A DNA stretch of 64,000 nucleotides from Antedon bifida (GCA_963402885.1 OY727099.1:9970001-10034000); one strand, 5' to 3'. Positions 38,945 to 52,556 are shown, numbered from the stretch's first letter. The notes: a model not told the origin generated them from the letters alone. Made by a program: numbers and translations.

Positions 38945-41457
38945 ATGATCATCATGACAACGAACAATCCAAAATCATCTTCCGGATATCGACCTTTGAA
39001 TGCAGCAGGCAAAATAAATGCACGTTTGATAACAATAGAACCAATTCTGTGTTGCTTTATGTTGGGAGATGGTATCTACTATGGCTTACAGTCAGAGTTC
39101 ATCCAAGGAAGAATCGCTGACATGCATAATTATACCTTGCCGAACAATAATGAAAATGGAACTTGTTCAATGAACGCGTCCAGCCCAGAAGGAAAGTTAC
39201 AAGCCGATATCGAGGCAGAGGCTTCCAACTGGGTGATGTATTTAGCAATTGCCTATACGTTTCCATCCGTGTTCATGACATTGGTACTCGGGTCTTGGAG
39301 CGACTCTGTTGGTAGGAAACCAGCTATATTAATAACGGCTGTCGGAAATCTACTTAATTTGATTATTTGGACGATTCTTGCTGCTTTAAATCTTCCATTA
39401 GAGATTCTAATTGCGTCAGCCTTTTTAAGAGGAATGAGCGGCGGCACTTCTCTGTTCATGGCTGCGTGTTTTACGTACATATCAGACGTAACTACAACTG
39501 AAAACAGAACCACCAGAATTATTGCCTGCGAGTTTGTGTTTCTGGTGTCGTTTAGCTGTGGTCAGTTCGGTGGCGGATTTCTCGTTGATCAATTCAGTTA
39601 CACGATTGCGTACACCGTCGCCATTGGTTTTACATTTATATCAATTATTTATACTACAATACCGTATTTACTCCGTGAAACTATCGTAACAAAGATCAGA
39701 TTTAAGGAGAGTATAAAGAAACAGTTAGTTGCAATCTCAGCAATATGGACAGAAAAGGACTTGGAATACAAGAAGATGTTTGTTGTTGTAAATATCTGTT
39801 TCTTTATTGCAATAAGCTGCATAGCCTCTACCACTGTAATGGCGTTGCTAACTCTTCATTTTCTAGCTCAACCATTTTGTTTCTCTTACCTGATGATATC
39901 ATACTACACTGCTTCACTTGCATTGGCTGCCACAATTGGTAAGAACAGAGAATATCTAAAGAAAATTCAATGAATTTAAAGAAATGTAATGAATTTAAAG
40001 CTCTGTCTACACTATCAAACCAGTTTGACAAAAAAAGTGTGATGTAGCCAAATATGGTAGTGATATGCCATCACCGTGTCCATATATGCCACATCACATT
40101 TTTGTCATATAAAGTTTGATAGTGTAGACAGAGCTTAAGGCAACAAACATAAAGATATTCAATCTTATAACTTTTGACGATTTGACGTATTTATTTTAAG
40201 TGTATGCCCATAGCTAAACATTCTTTGCACGAGTAAGTAAAAGGTATTTAGAACACATATCTATAATATAACCTAAAACCTTGATATCCCAGTTGACACT
40301 GACCAAATAGGACCTCAATATTAGGGGGCGGGGAAGAAGAACAATTGGCACCAAATGAAAACTATTATTTTTTACATTCTTTTTTTCTGACAGGATTACT
40401 ATTATGTGTGGTGCTATTGAAGAGATGGCTAAACGACTATTGGCTGATTCATTTAAGTATGTTGTCGGCTATTTTATCTAATTTTGTGAGTGCTATTGCA
40501 AAAACAACTACGATAGCTTTTGTAGGTAAGTACGGAACTCAAGCAGTCTGTCTGACCAAAAAGTGTGATTTCCATACGATATTGACGTTTTGAAGTGCTA
40601 TGGTTTTTTTTCTCTCTTTGGTGGGGGTGTCCCACATTTATTCTCATATGCATAAACTATACAGTCTAAATAAAATAGGGTTAGTTATAGTTTCTTGTCT
40701 TGTAATTCGAGTCATTTTGATACCGTTTAGGAGGTGGACTTGGAATTTTTAAAATGTTGTTTGGACCACCGTGTCGTTCCATAATTTCCAAGAAGTCGTC
40801 TCAAGAAGAACAAGGTAACATATAGGAATATCTCTCTCTTTAGTCTCAGTGAACACGTTCTTGTATAGGCCTACAACCGAATACAATTGAATTGAAGATT
40901 AACACAAATATTCTAATAATTCCAGGTGCCGTATTTGGGTTCTTAGGAATGGTGGATTCACTAGCTGCCTTCATCTCGCCACTTATTCTAAACAACATCT
41001 ACTCAGCGACCGTACACACAATGCCAACGTTTGTTTTTTGGATGTGTGGCAGCTTTAGTATTATACCGATTATATCAGTCTGGTAAATATAAATACTATG
41101 ATTTTATTTACGACGCACAACGCAAAAAAAACTTCAATTCAATAGAAACCGAACTTGAAAATACAAGCACTTCAAATTAAACAGACCGTGCATGTCATAT
41201 TATAAATACGCGAGCGCGTGTAAATATGTCATTTGAACCCATCACGCGGTTTTGAAAGGCCTTATGGCACACTTGTTCTTATAACCGAGCATTAGGCCTA
41301 GAGTCGATTGCTCCGAATAACATTACTGTTTTTTTCCAGTTATCTTCAGTACGAAGACATGAAAAGGCAACAGATGCTGACAATAGATCCATCAGATACC
41401 ACACCTGGCGATCCAGTGCTTAACCACGTCACCTCTAAGCAGATACCTTTCACATAG
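38945..41457 (+). CDS. SLC46-like transporter Y1 (major facilitator superfamily)
   Basis: SLC46 members are 12-helix membrane carriers; known ones move folate with protons, or muropeptides and cyclic dinucleotides. Exons 38945-39938, 40394-40525, 40731-40814, 40926-41082 and 41340-41457. Two starts are possible; the ATG at 38954 aligns with the only start of Y2 and gives 491 residues. Visible: N-terminal TM1 (ILCCFMLGDGIYYGLQSEFI), an extracellular loop with N-glycosylation sites (NYT, NGTC, NAS), the MFS loop 2-3 motif GSWSDSVGRKPA, GMSGGTSLF and FTYISDVTT. A small exon encodes a cytosolic loop (KMLFGPPCRSIISKKSS). Acceptor of the first coding exon lies near 38921. Substrate unknown. Confidence 0.9.
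39996..40137 (+). mobile_element. MITE family A, copy 8
   Basis: TAAAGCTCTGTCTACACTAT and GATAGTGTAGACAGAGCTTA ends nearly perfect. One internal unit. In intron 1 of Y1 and absent from the same intron of Y2. Confidence 0.93.
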
Positions 41458-41580
41458 ACTTTGGGCAATTTTGTGGAGTTCTTTAGTCTATGCGATACCA
41501 CCGGTATTAGGTCTCACGAGTTGGAGGCACCCTACGCACAAATATCTTTGAAGATACTACGGATATATAGCATATAGGCC

Positions 41581-41702
41581 TAAAGCTCTGTCTACACTAT
41601 CAAACTAGTTTGACAAAAAGTGTGATGTGCCCAAATATGGTAATGATATGACGTCATCATAGTTTTTGTCACATAAAGCTTGATAGTGTAGACAGAGCTT
41701 AA
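41581..41702 (+). mobile_element. MITE family A, copy 9, internally shortened
   Basis: Perfect ends (TAAAGCTCTGTCTACACTAT; GATAGTGTAGACAGAGCTTA). The central CATATATGGGCACATCACA part is missing, leaving about 122 bp. Confidence 0.92.
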
Positions 41703-41754
41703 AACATATCGCTAATCTGTAAACTTATTTTTTTGTCTTTATACTATATCAAAA

Positions 41755-42210
41755 AACTGAAAATAAGTAACACTTAAACACAGCACACAATTCGTTATAT
41801 TTGGGCACGCCATACTGTGTAAATTCTGATCTTATATTACAAATACCCGAATATAAAATAACACCATATGATTTTAACCAGGGAATAGTTAAATTATTGT
41901 AATTTTCATAATTCTTATCTGAAGAACAACTGGTGTCATTGAATTGAACAATTAAACTAAAATATATAAGCTTTAACAAATGTTTTTCCCCTAAAATTAT
42001 CACACACAAATTAAATAATAGTACATAATTATAATATAAACAGAACTTACCCAATTTTCAGCAGAGGCAAGGAGCCACGGTAGCCACAATGCCATAAAAC
42101 AAAGTAGTAGGCTTAAGGTTTACCGGTCGAATGTTTTCAAAAACGAACGCACAGAAAAACAATTCCGAGAGATTCTGTAAAACGTTAGATATTTGTGTAC
42201 TGCTCCTAGT
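41755..42210 (-). pseudogene. Decayed exons 4 and 5 of a Z-type SLC46-like transporter
   Basis: 42054-42206 aligns on the minus strand with exon 4 of Z1 and Z2 (TTTTACAGAATCTCT, TTGAAAACATTCGACCGG in place of the intact NNIYSAT region, and the end GCTGAAAATTGGGTAAGT). It carries indels that break the frame. 41755-41848 matches exon 5 (GTATTTGTAATATAAGATCA...GGCGTGCCCAAATATAACGA). No exons 1-3 remain between here and Y2. It lies convergent to Y1, as intact Z1 lies to Y2. Confidence 0.75.
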
Positions 42211-43778
42211 GAAAAACAAATAAGTACACTATTTTAGTAAATAAATATTTCTGACCTTGGTGGACAGAAGAAGGATTAGAAACAAATTTATAAATTTATA
42301 TGAACGTAAATAAAACACAATGAGAACAAATATCTCGCATTACTTAAGTGACACGCCTCGGCGACAGACGCTTTTGGACTCTTTTGTCACTCCTTGGGTA
42401 AAATACTATTTAATGGTATTTTAACCAATTTTGTTGCCGAAAAATTTAAAAAAATAAAAATAAAATTAATTTATATAAAATAAGAGCAATTCATTGAATA
42501 TAATTGTATTATCTATTTATATGTTATACGTATTTTTAATATCATAGTAATAAAACGCTTTTCCATACGTTCATTGGTGTTGTTATATTTTAAAAATTCT
42601 AAATTTGTGTTGAGAACATCAAAACAAATTCTATTCTCAAATTCATATTATGTTATTAAACATCTTACCATAGAATGATTTTCTTACTTTTGTTCGTTTT
42701 ATCAAACATATACCATGTATATTAGTATAAGTACAATTATATGAACCAATAGAGTCTTGTTCTCTCTCTAATATCATTGCCATCAAGAGGAAGTACCGCA
42801 CACAGCAGCAGTCAATAAATTGATTTCTTCATCCGTGACAAATTTAATCAGAACGGATTTAAACCGAGTAGTAGTACTGTGTTGTAAGCTGTTTTTTGTT
42901 GGTAGTTTTTACAGACTCTACAGCTCACTATGTCGGTCGGTTGGTCGGTAAACACTAATTTGAGCACGCGACTGCAGCCATGTATATAGCCTTGTTTACA
43001 ATATTTTATATCTCATAACGATATAACTTGTTTGTTACTTTGTTTGTTACTTGTTTTGGTTTTTTATTTGTTGCTCATTCATCAACTACTATTACAAAGA
43101 CATATACTGTATAAAATAATTATTATATAGGAATAAGTCCGATCAGCCTATGAACTCATGACAACTTGTTTGAGGTACGTGATCGATATACTTATTCTTA
43201 AAGTTATTTTTTAAAACTCATTGATTAAATACTGGTTTACTGATTGACTTAATTTCCGATCTTACTGAGTACGAGAATAAGTCAATCAAAATACTGACCG
43301 TACCGGTTATAAGTCCGGTACAAGGTCAATATACCGAAACTGCTGTTTATATAAGTAGAGTATTAAAATCCACAAGCATTATACTTACTATCGGTACTTA
43401 GGTAGGTATATAATAATTTAACAGTACTATCAATATATCTCGATACAGTAGGCCTATAGGCCTATATAATGATTGTATTTGTGGTACGATGTATTTGCTC
43501 TAGGTTCTGTATAGCTAGGGACAAGGCCTAAATACGAATAGTAAATACTATTTATAGGTATTTGCAAAAGTACAAAGTTTGTGTCGTTGGTCATGGCCAT
43601 GCAATAAGGTAAACATATCAAGTTTACACTGTTTGAATTGGTATTTCAGTACCCACCACCTTTCATCAGGTATTATAGGCCCTACCTTTACGATGGTACT
43701 AAGGTTGATAACTAACATAGGCCTATCATTGTTTTTTGTCTTATATTTATGAAAGAGAACGAGTAGTTCTTCATCATC
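42211..43778. other. Upstream region of transporter Y2
   Basis: Probable non-coding exon ending at CTTGTTTGAG|GTACGT near 43171. Otherwise AT-rich; TAGGCCTATAGGCCTATA at 43450. Confidence 0.5.
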
Positions 43779-46104
43779 ATGGCAGCTGGAAATGCCGGGT
43801 ATCAGTCTTTGAATGCAGCAGACAAAATAAATGCACGGTTGATAACAATAGAACCGATTCTGTGCTTCTTCATGCTGGGAGATGGTATCTACTATGGAAT
43901 ACAGTCAGAGTTCATTCAAGGAAGAATCGCTGACGAGCATAATTATACCTTGCCGAACAATAATGAAAATGGAACTTGTTCAATGAACGCCTCCAGTCCA
44001 GAAAACAAATTGCAAGCCGATATCGAAGCAGAAGCTTCCAACTGGGTGATGTATATAACAATTGCCTATACCCTACCGTCTGTGTTTATGACATTGATAC
44101 TCGGGTCTTGGAGCGACTCTGTTGGCAGAAAACCGGCTATATTAGTAACGTCTGTGGGAACTTTACTTAATTTGATTGTTTGGACAATTGTTGCGGCTTT
44201 AAATCTTCCATTAGAGATCCTAATTGCGTCGGAAATGTTAAGAGGAATGAGTGGCGGCACGTCACTTCTCACAGCTGCATGTTTTACTTATATATCAGAC
44301 GTAACTACAACCGAGCACAGAACCACCAGAATTATTGCCTGCGAGTTTGTTTTTCTGGTGTCGCTTAGCTGTGGTCAGTTCGGTGGCGGATTTCTCGTTG
44401 ATCAATTTAGTTTTGAGATTGCCTACTCGGTTGCAATAAGTCTTACGTTTATATCAATTATTTATACTACAATACCGTATTTACTTCGTGAAACTATCGT
44501 CGCAAAGATCAGGCTTAAGGAGAGTATAAAGAAACAGCTAGTTGCAATCTCAACAATATGGACAGAAAAGGCTTTGGAATATAAGAAGATGTTTGTTGTT
44601 ATAAGTGTTGTTTTCTTTATTGCAACAGTTTTTACCTCTGTGATGTCGTTGCTAACCCTTCATTTTCTAGGAGAACCATTTTGTTTCTCTTACCTGATGG
44701 TATCATACTACACTGCTGCACTTGCATTGGCTTCCACAATTGGTAAGAACGATTGGATATCTAAAAGTAAAAGAGCTAATGTGAAACGTGAAACGATGAT
44801 GGCAACAAACAAACTATTATTCGGCTTGATGCATTAGTTAGGCCTAAAACTTAACATCCCGTGCTCGGGATGATAGAGATACAGTAGGCCTACTAAAAAA
44901 TATATATAAAGTAATTACCAAAGTATTTAGAATCGATCAAAAATAATTATCCTATTTTCTGTCTTAATGTATCTGATAATGACCAACCAGAGGCCTAACT
45001 CGGGAAGAAAAAAGTCAATTCTCACCGCAAAACAACGTTGTTGAAACTATTTCTATTAGGCCTACTATTATTTTTTATGTCAGGATTGCTATTATCTGTG
45101 GTTCTCTTAAAGAGATGGTTAAACGACTATTGGCTGATTCATTTAAGCATGTTGTCGGCTATTCTATTCAATGTCGTGAGTTCTCTAGCCAAGACAACTA
45201 CGATAGCTTTTGTAGGTAAGTTATACGAACTCTCTGGTTTAATTGTCTGTTTGGTAGTTTAGTCCCAAATCAAAAGCATTTGAATAAAAACGACTTACCT
45301 TACAGCTTAAGTTTTGAGTTAATGATAAGTGCTACACGCACACCATAAATCATTATGGTTAACAAAAATCATAGTTTCTTGTCTTGTAATTCGAGTTATT
45401 TTGATATCGTTTAGGAGGTGGACTCGGAATGTTCAAGATGCTATTTGGAGCACCGTGTCGTTCCATAATTTCCAAGAAGTCGTCTCAAGAAGAACAAGGT
45501 AACGTTATAAGGAAAATCCCTTAACTCAGTGAACACGTTACTGCAGTATTATGCAGTTGCCGAGAGATTGAATTGAAGATTGATACAAATATTTAAATTC
45601 CAGGTGCAGTCTTTGGGTTCTTTGGATTGGTCAATTCACTCGGTGGTTTTATCTCGCCTCTTATTCTAAACAACATCTATTCAGCGACCGTACACACAAT
45701 GCCAATGTTTGTTTTTTGGATGTGTGGAAGCTTTAGTCTCATACCGATTATATCTGTCTGGTAAATATATTATGATTTTATTTTTATATTTTCAGAATAT
45801 GTGCGTGTGCGTAATTTGATTACGCGCGTGTGTAAATTGTTATGTTAACATATCCCGTGGTTTTGAAAGCCCTTATGACACACTTGTTCTTATAACCAAG
45901 CATTATAGTAGGATCATGACGCCGATTTCTCCGAAAAACATTAATATAGAGGTACTTCTATAGAGTTGATTCCTTAGTAGCACTGTATTTTGTTTTAGGT
46001 ATCTTCAGTACGAAGACAAGAAAAGGCAGCAGATACCGACAATGGATCCATCGGATATCACACCTGGGAATCCAGTGCTCCAAGTCAAGATGCCATCGAA
46101 ATAA
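43779..46104 (+). CDS. SLC46-like transporter Y2
   Basis: Tandem paralogue of Y1 with the same exon plan: 43779-44742, 45084-45215, 45415-45498, 45604-45760 and 45999-46104; 480 residues. Exons 2, 3 and 4 have exactly the same lengths as in Y1 (132, 84, 157 nt). It keeps the MFS signature GSWSDSVGRKPA, the glycosylated first loop (NYTLPNNNENGTCS) and ends WYLQYEDKKRQQIP...MPSK. The shorter first exon reflects fewer N-terminal residues and a short gap near the seventh helix. Intron 1 lacks the MITE present in Y1. Substrate unknown; Y1 and Y2 are much closer to each other than to Z1 and Z2. Confidence 0.92.
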
Positions 46105-46980
46105 TACGCCTTTGGCCGGCCATCACTGTTGGGCGGAGGATATCCCCAGTCGCGAGCATGCGCAATAAGTACATTGTATATCAATAAAATATACCGCACA
46201 AAATAAACGAATTTTATATAACAATATTGTAGAAAATTCGATCTACCCATCTGTCACCATATGATATTATGATTATTATGATATTATTCTATTGATATTT
46301 ATAAACGGTAACGGCAATCCAAAGAAGCATTTAGGCCGAACCATATGATTATGGTTCCATAAATACCACATCAAATTATTTTTATAAACGATACATATCA
46401 CAGTATTAATATGACAGTACAGTATTTAGGACCTCATATACTGTAAAACAATTTGAAATATGCTATTGTCCACGTAAAAAAACATTATAATATAAATATT
46501 TAGTGTAATAATATTGTGTAGGCCCATTGCTTTTAAATTTAACACAATCCCTTGACAAAAACGACAAAGATCAACAATCTATACTTGCCCTAAGTCTTTA
46601 GTAAATTTTTGTCTTTTTATGTTGTTAGTATTCCTTTGATTTTTTTCAAATATATGTATGGCACGCCATGTGTGCCGAAATGTTTCTTTTTACCAATAGA
46701 AATCTAGAATCTCAGAGTAAACCATCTATTGTCTTATATAATAATATTTTTATATTGTAAATACTTGAATAAAAAAAAAAAACATAATTTTAATCATACT
46801 GATTATCATAATCAAACAAAAGTCTCCTTGTCTGAATAACAGCAGGTATCGGTGAAGCGAGTCATAGATGTTACTATATTAGCACTTTGCCAGATTTTGT
46901 TTCTAAAATAATCACACACTTAAATGAGGTAGACTAATACAATAATACATAAACTTATTCAAAAAATAAAATAAATGCAA
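46105..46980. other. Region between convergent Y2 and Z1, with one more decayed exon 5
   Basis: 46675-46772 on the minus strand resembles the Z exon 5 acceptor and start (ATTCAAGTATTTACAATAT against ATTCAG|GTATTTGCAATAT) and further on AAGACAATAG; the acceptor is lost. Rest is AT-rich. Confidence 0.5.
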
Positions 46981-49380
46981 CTAATTTACTGGAGCACATT
47001 CGTTACTACCGTGCACGTCTGATGAGCAGCAAGCTATTGTCTTCACATTATTAACTCTGTTTTTGTATTGCAAATACCTGAATAAAAAATAACACCGTAT
47101 GATTTTAAACAGTTCAACAAAATGCTTAATAAACAAAGTTAAGGGTGCTTGTCTGAATAAGTGCATGTGGGATGTTACTGGATTGTGATTACGTCAATTA
47201 AACCAGTGTATTATTAATTTCCAGAATAATAATAATAATTAACTGAAGTATACACCATGGAGGAAGAAACCACGATCGCGTAGGCTTACCAATATTAAAA
47301 CTATTTAACTTACCCAATTGCCACAAGAGGCAAGGAACAGGAACCAGCACAAAGCCAGAAAACAAAAGTAGGCATACTGTTCACTGTGGCCGAATAAATG
47401 TTGTTTAAAATAAGCGGACAAAGAAACATACCAAGAGATTCTGTAAAACCTAGACACCCGTATACTGCACCTAAAGGAAAGAACAAACGAACAGTTATGA
47501 TATATTTTATTTATGTATTTCATTGCGACCATCCTATTCTGTACATTTTCGTTCCCATTTCCAATTACGACGCAACGCAAGGGCGTAAATGCATCACAGA
47601 GCAAGAGACGGTTCGGATGGTCAATCGTCATTGGTCAAATTACTTGCGGCAAACGCCTATACGTCCGGCCTTGCGTGCGTCCCAGTTCTGGAAAGTATTA
47701 ATACTTACCTTGTTCTTCAGCAGACGACATTTTAGATACATACGAGCGGCAGGCAGGAGCGAATATTGACTTGAAAATTCCCACACCAGCTCCTGCAGTC
47801 AAAACAAATTATTAAATTTGATAACAATATCATGTCAAAGTGTATTCAGACAATACAGATTCAATTAGGTAAATCTTACCAACAAATGCAAGAGTTGCCG
47901 TCTGAGCAAGCGCACTCACGATAAGGAATGCCATAGATGAAATCACACTTAGATGAAGGAGACAATAGTCATCCATAAATCGCTTCAATATTAAAGCACT
48001 CAATAGCAGACCTAATGAATTAACAAAAGAATTATGTATCATAGATAAAAATGTTCATTTAATGTTTTTACGAAATGAAAACCGTTTCGTAGAACGAAAT
48101 AGGTGTGAATGATTGAGGTTGTTCAAACAGGTATTTACCAGTAACTGCCACAAGCAGAGAATATCCGATTGAAAAGTGTTCTTACTAGTATGGCAGCAGG
48201 CCTACAGTTTCTGTGTCACGTAAATGATTTAATATGGAAATTGGGAAAGCTCCAATTAAAAAAAAATAATGAGCTAGAGACTATTATCAGTACTAAAATG
48301 TAACAACACAAAAGTGAAAGATGCGGTATGATTTTATTTTATTACTAAGTAACCAAAAGCCAAGTGTGACCAGAGATACTAACCTATACCAGGTGTGAAG
48401 AGCAGTGTAGTTGTGTAGTAACCAGACAGCAAGTACGAAAAACAAAACGGTTCATCAAGAAAATGAATCGTTAATAATGACACCACTGTCGCAGCTATTG
48501 AAAATGTAAATACCATAAACATAATAAAATTCATCAAATAGAACTTAATTCTATAGTCTGAACTTTTGTTTACTGTTATGTTCTTGATTCCTCGCAATGA
48601 AGCTACAAGTCTTCTTTTGAAACTGCTTGGACTATTGTCGACTACGCGGCCCACTGTTTCAGGAGACAAACATGGCAAAGACATGTAAATGATTGCACCT
48701 ATTGAAATCGCAGCTGCGACAGAAAAGGCGATGAAAAAATTATATTTATCGAGAACATACCCAGCAAATATTTGGGCAATACCAGATGACGATACCAAAA
48801 CACATTCTCCAATAACAATACGCATAGTCCTGCTTTTATGTGTGGTAACATCGGAAATATAGGTGAAACATGAAGCGATGAAAAGCGCGGAACCTCCCGT
48901 TAGCCCTTGAAGAAACATTGCCCCAATGAGGTACTCTAAAGGTAGATCAAAGAACACGGTAGCGATCCACATACATAGAGTCTGAAGTTGACCAAATGAT
49001 GGAAGCAGAATAGCAAATCGTCTGCCAACGGAGTCGCTCAGTGCCCCGATGATAACAGTCATAAACAGGGATGGCAACATATTGGAGACTGTAAAATACA
49101 TCAACCACCTTGATGATTCAGCCTGGATCTCCTGCTGTAAAATGTACTCTTCGCTTGATTTATTCGTCAAACAAGTCCCATTGTCAGCGTTATTCGGAAG
49201 AGTGTAATTGTGGATTCTAGCAACCCATGCCTGGATATATTCCGACTGTAGACCTATAATAAAACCTTGTGCTAAGAAATAACATGAGATCGCGGGTTCG
49301 ACGGTTAATAATCGCCCACTGGATGGGGCGTTTAGGGGTTGGTAGTCGACCATTTCTTGACCTTTATTCCAACACTTCAT
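46981..49380 (-). CDS. SLC46-like transporter Z1
   Basis: Exons 48384-49380, 47880-48011, 47709-47792, 47314-47470 and 46981-47077; 488 residues. Exon lengths 132, 84 and 157 equal those of Y1 and Y2, so the gene structure predates the split. Visible: LTVEPAISCYFLAQGFI, HNYTLPNNADNGTC, GALSDSVGRRFAIL (MFS loop 2-3), FTYISDVTTHKSRTMRI, NNIYSATVNSMPTFVFWL. The tail is Cys-rich (IACCSS) unlike Y. An alternative start is Met10 (MVDYQPL), which aligns better with Y2. The 47548-47695 MITE splits intron 3. Convergent with Y2. Confidence 0.9.
47548..47695. mobile_element. MITE family B in intron 3 of Z1
   Basis: TTCGTTCCCATTTCCAATTA and GCGTCCCAGTTCTGGAAAG ends; centre CGTCATTGGTCAAATTACTT. Worn. 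At the matching place in Z2 only a short remnant (GTTTCGTTGCGTAGGT) remains next to a retroelement tail. Confidence 0.7.
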
Positions 49381-50241
49381 AAACGCTTAATTCAATAACA
49401 ACAGCACTCCATGAAAAAGTCAGCAATATTGACAGGTTTTTCTCTGCATTTGAAAACCTCAACCATCGATTAGCCTACAGTCGCTATCACAGCTGGCAGT
49501 CTTGTGATTAATATCGTTATAATATATAACTCCGATCCGCATGACTGAATATGATATGGTTCCGGTACGACGTACACACAACAATCAAATATAAGTACGA
49601 TAATACGAAATTTACTGTGATTCTATGGAAGGTCATATATTAGTCATAGGTCAGTATTTTCTTAAATAAAAACATTAAACGCTACACAACAAGTATGTGA
49701 CAAAGCTGGTTTTGTATCTGCTCATCCAGATGAATTGTGATTGGTCAACTCACTTGCATTTGCAAGTTCATGACTTATAAATCCTAAATATATATTTTCT
49801 AAAAATTAAAGTGCCTATCAATGTCTATAAATGAAGAGATTACGTTAATAATTATATACTGTACAATTTGTATCAGTTTCGTTATAGTATTGAAACAAAT
49901 TAATTAAGCATATTAATGATCTTTTAAACTTTCCTTCTTTCGTTATTGAAAACGTACAATCGTCTTTAAAATGCCTATATTTGGTTTTGTTGGTGAAAAT
50001 GTGTTCCAGAGAGTCTGTAGAATGAATTCTTAACACCAAACATGCAAATCATATCACATATTAACGACATTCGTTCTTCCTATTTCTATGGCCTTTTAAC
50101 CCATATGTTTTTTTTTTGGCGAAACAGGAAAACTTCTAGGCCCTATACGTTACTTCCACTGGTTTAATACTGGAAGGCGGCATTGGTGGTGGTGAGTGAG
50201 CCAATGTATGAGGTAACTAAATACCGATAGTTTTTTATTTT
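49381..50241. other. Upstream of Z1, downstream of W1
   Basis: No gene. A family B-like half (GAATTGTGATTGGTCAACTC) at 49734 is shared with 55118 in the other duplicate. Confidence 0.5.
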
Positions 50242-50782
50242 CTAATCCTTCATTATCTGTTCTCTGTTATCACCTTTCCGACATCTGAAATCCAGAATTA
50301 AAACTAAGATGAAAACAGCGACCAAGAAACTTCCCACCGTGATCGCAAGGATGTCTTTCCAGTGGTCATCTACCTGAAAGCAATCATATGAAAATTAAAA
50401 GGCGGCGTACAAAAGAGATTATCTTGTGCGTGTACACACGCACGCGTCAAGTAACGCTGCTGACGTCATGAATAAAAAGTGTGTAGTATGAAAGAATGAA
50501 TGAATAATTGTAACTTCTAATGTAATATACAAACAGTACAAAAAACAAAAATTTGAAAAATAAAAATAATGAGAATGATTAATTAACAAGCCTAAATCTT
50601 TTTTAAAAATAAAAATGTAGTACGTTCGGGGTCTCTGTCGTTGAATCTGTATATATATTGTTACTCGTTGCTGTGTAGGTAGTTGTAGCAGCCATAACAT
50701 CCGCATCCGATGTATCACCAATACAACATACGGCTAGTATGCTTAGTGTGAAAAGCAGCAGCAATGGTTTAACAACAGTCAT
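50242..50782 (-). CDS. W1, small orphan single-pass membrane protein
   Basis: Not recognised. Two exons, 50624-50782 and 50242-50373, give 96 residues in phase 0. The signal peptide starts MTVVKPLLLLFTLSILAVCC. A Thr/Ser-rich stretch of about 30 residues follows (TSDADVMAATTTYTATSNN). One transmembrane helix (DILAITVGSFLVAVFILVLI) precedes a charged 16-residue tail (DFRCRKGDNREQ). The layout is that of a small type I mucin-like surface protein or a fragment of one. The exon 1 donor (GTACTA) is weak, so a longer product is possible. It lies about 860 bp upstream of Z1 on the same strand and was copied with it; the second copy (W2) is broken. Confidence 0.55.
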
Positions 50783-52556
50783 TGTACCGAATAGTCTTGT
50801 ACACAGTATACTAAAAACTTGCGTTGCCGATTGAAACATATATAGAGTAAAAAACACAATCACATTATGAGCGAACTGATGAACACGGTCCTTTGGGAAT
50901 CTTGCACTTGGAGCACTATTTATTCAAAACTAATAAATATTACCGGATACGTAGAGTATAGATATTAGTATCAATATTGAATGGTTGTAACCGTGGAGTT
51001 TATTTCTCCGTGGTAGAAATAATTATGTCTATGTTACGTGGTAACAGGGGATTTTGAATCGACTTTAATCAGTGGACTTTAACCATACATATCCAACTCA
51101 AGATTCGCAAGATTATTTATCAAGTTTATGACATGTAAATAAAAATATCCTGACACGATGATTGGCTGTAGCAATGTGCTGACGCGTGGTGACCAGTGCG
51201 CGTTGCTTGTGTCTACAATTATTATTAGTAGTAGGCCTGCCATGAGTCGTATTTTGGCAACTTTTAATAACTCCGGATATCACACTTATCATTTCGAATA
51301 CAATAAGCTGTGGTTTTAAGATAAACATGATAACAGGGGCACGAGAAAGCTTCGGGGAACCCCAAATCAATCGTTAACATTTAATTACAATTGTTCCAGT
51401 AGTAATTGAGGAAACTTTGAACCTGGTAAAAATGTCATTTTCAATACAAAGCAAGTCGTTGAGATAATAGTATTAATATTTAAAATAATATACATAAATA
51501 TTCATGTATACGAACGGTATATATTACAACATGTAAGTAAATTTTATAAAACAAATATTAAATTAGTTCAACTTAGATTTACTTCCCCACCCTTTCTCCA
51601 TTTAAATTCAATCAACCACCACACTCGTTTTTGCGACACAAGTAATTGTTGACCAATCACAAGCGATAGATAATCCGCCGCTTACGATTGGTTAAAAGTT
51701 ACCGCAGTTGCGTGTACGTACGTATAACAAAACTGCTCATTGTAGTTTTCAATAAAAAATTGGCAAATAAGTTGTTGAAAACTGCACACTTTGCGTACAA
51801 AGTACCAATTTGATATTTCAGTAAGTTTGTTGAATATCGCACACTCGGTCATATCCAAATTACTCCCTCTATTTCTGTTATTTACGTCATACCTATTTAT
51901 GTATAGGGCCAAATACACCTCAACTAAAATAAAATAATAACGTACTCTATATCTTGGAAACCGCTAGCCACAAATACTTAATTATCTGTCAAAATCTTAA
52001 CAATATATGTTTTTATATTCACTTTAATTAAAAGGTGTGTCCAAAAAGAAATGGAAGTGCTAATTCTAACATTATTGACATTTCACCTTGATTTATCATA
52101 TCCCAGCAACCACTAATCGGAGAGATACAAATTAGGGCTCAAATTGTTCAGAAACTACACATTTATATCAGTCTAATGGCAAGTTTTTGCAGAAAATAGT
52201 GGATTCTAACATTGACCTTTAACCTTGATTTATTATTAGCAACCACTTTGGAAAGACAAAATATGGCTCTAACTGTAAACTATACACTTATAGTTAGTCT
52301 AAATTCGATTTTAACATTATTTACCTTTGAATTTTACATTACATAAAATCGTATAACTTTGAAAATATTGTACATATGAAATTATTTTTAGTGTCAAATT
52401 GTTCAGAACATACATTTTGTCCAATAATGGCATATTGTATGGTTATTACACTTCCAACTATATTTTAAAAGATTCAAACCTGGAATCTTTTTCAAGTAGA
52501 CATCTTTGGAACATGTGATTTGGCAAAGTTTAAAAGAGTTAACAAAATTATTACCT
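50783..52556. other. Upstream of W1 and spacer before Z2
   Basis: Up to about 51930 it is paralogous to 55885-57830. A worn family B half sits at 51618-51720 (TTGACCAATCACAAGCGATA; CTTACGATTGGTTAAAAGTT). 52030-52420 has an imperfect repeat of about 100 bp containing ATTCTAACATT, ACCTTGATTTAT and AGCAACCACT twice. No gene. Confidence 0.55.

Larger units (their letters stand above)
46895..51930. repeat. Segmental duplication, proximal copy (Z1 + W1)
   Basis: Sequence from the 3' end of Z1 to beyond W1 recurs at 52557-57830 in the same order and orientation, genes and non-coding sequence alike (for example AAAATAATCACACACTTAAA at the left and ATTTCAGTAAGTTTGTTGAA at the right). Confidence 0.88.

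Noticed and set aside
51113-51370. Minus-strand frame of 85 residues, partly conserved at 56191
   Set aside because: Shared only because the whole segment is duplicated; no signal peptide or domain, and the second copy diverges in frame.
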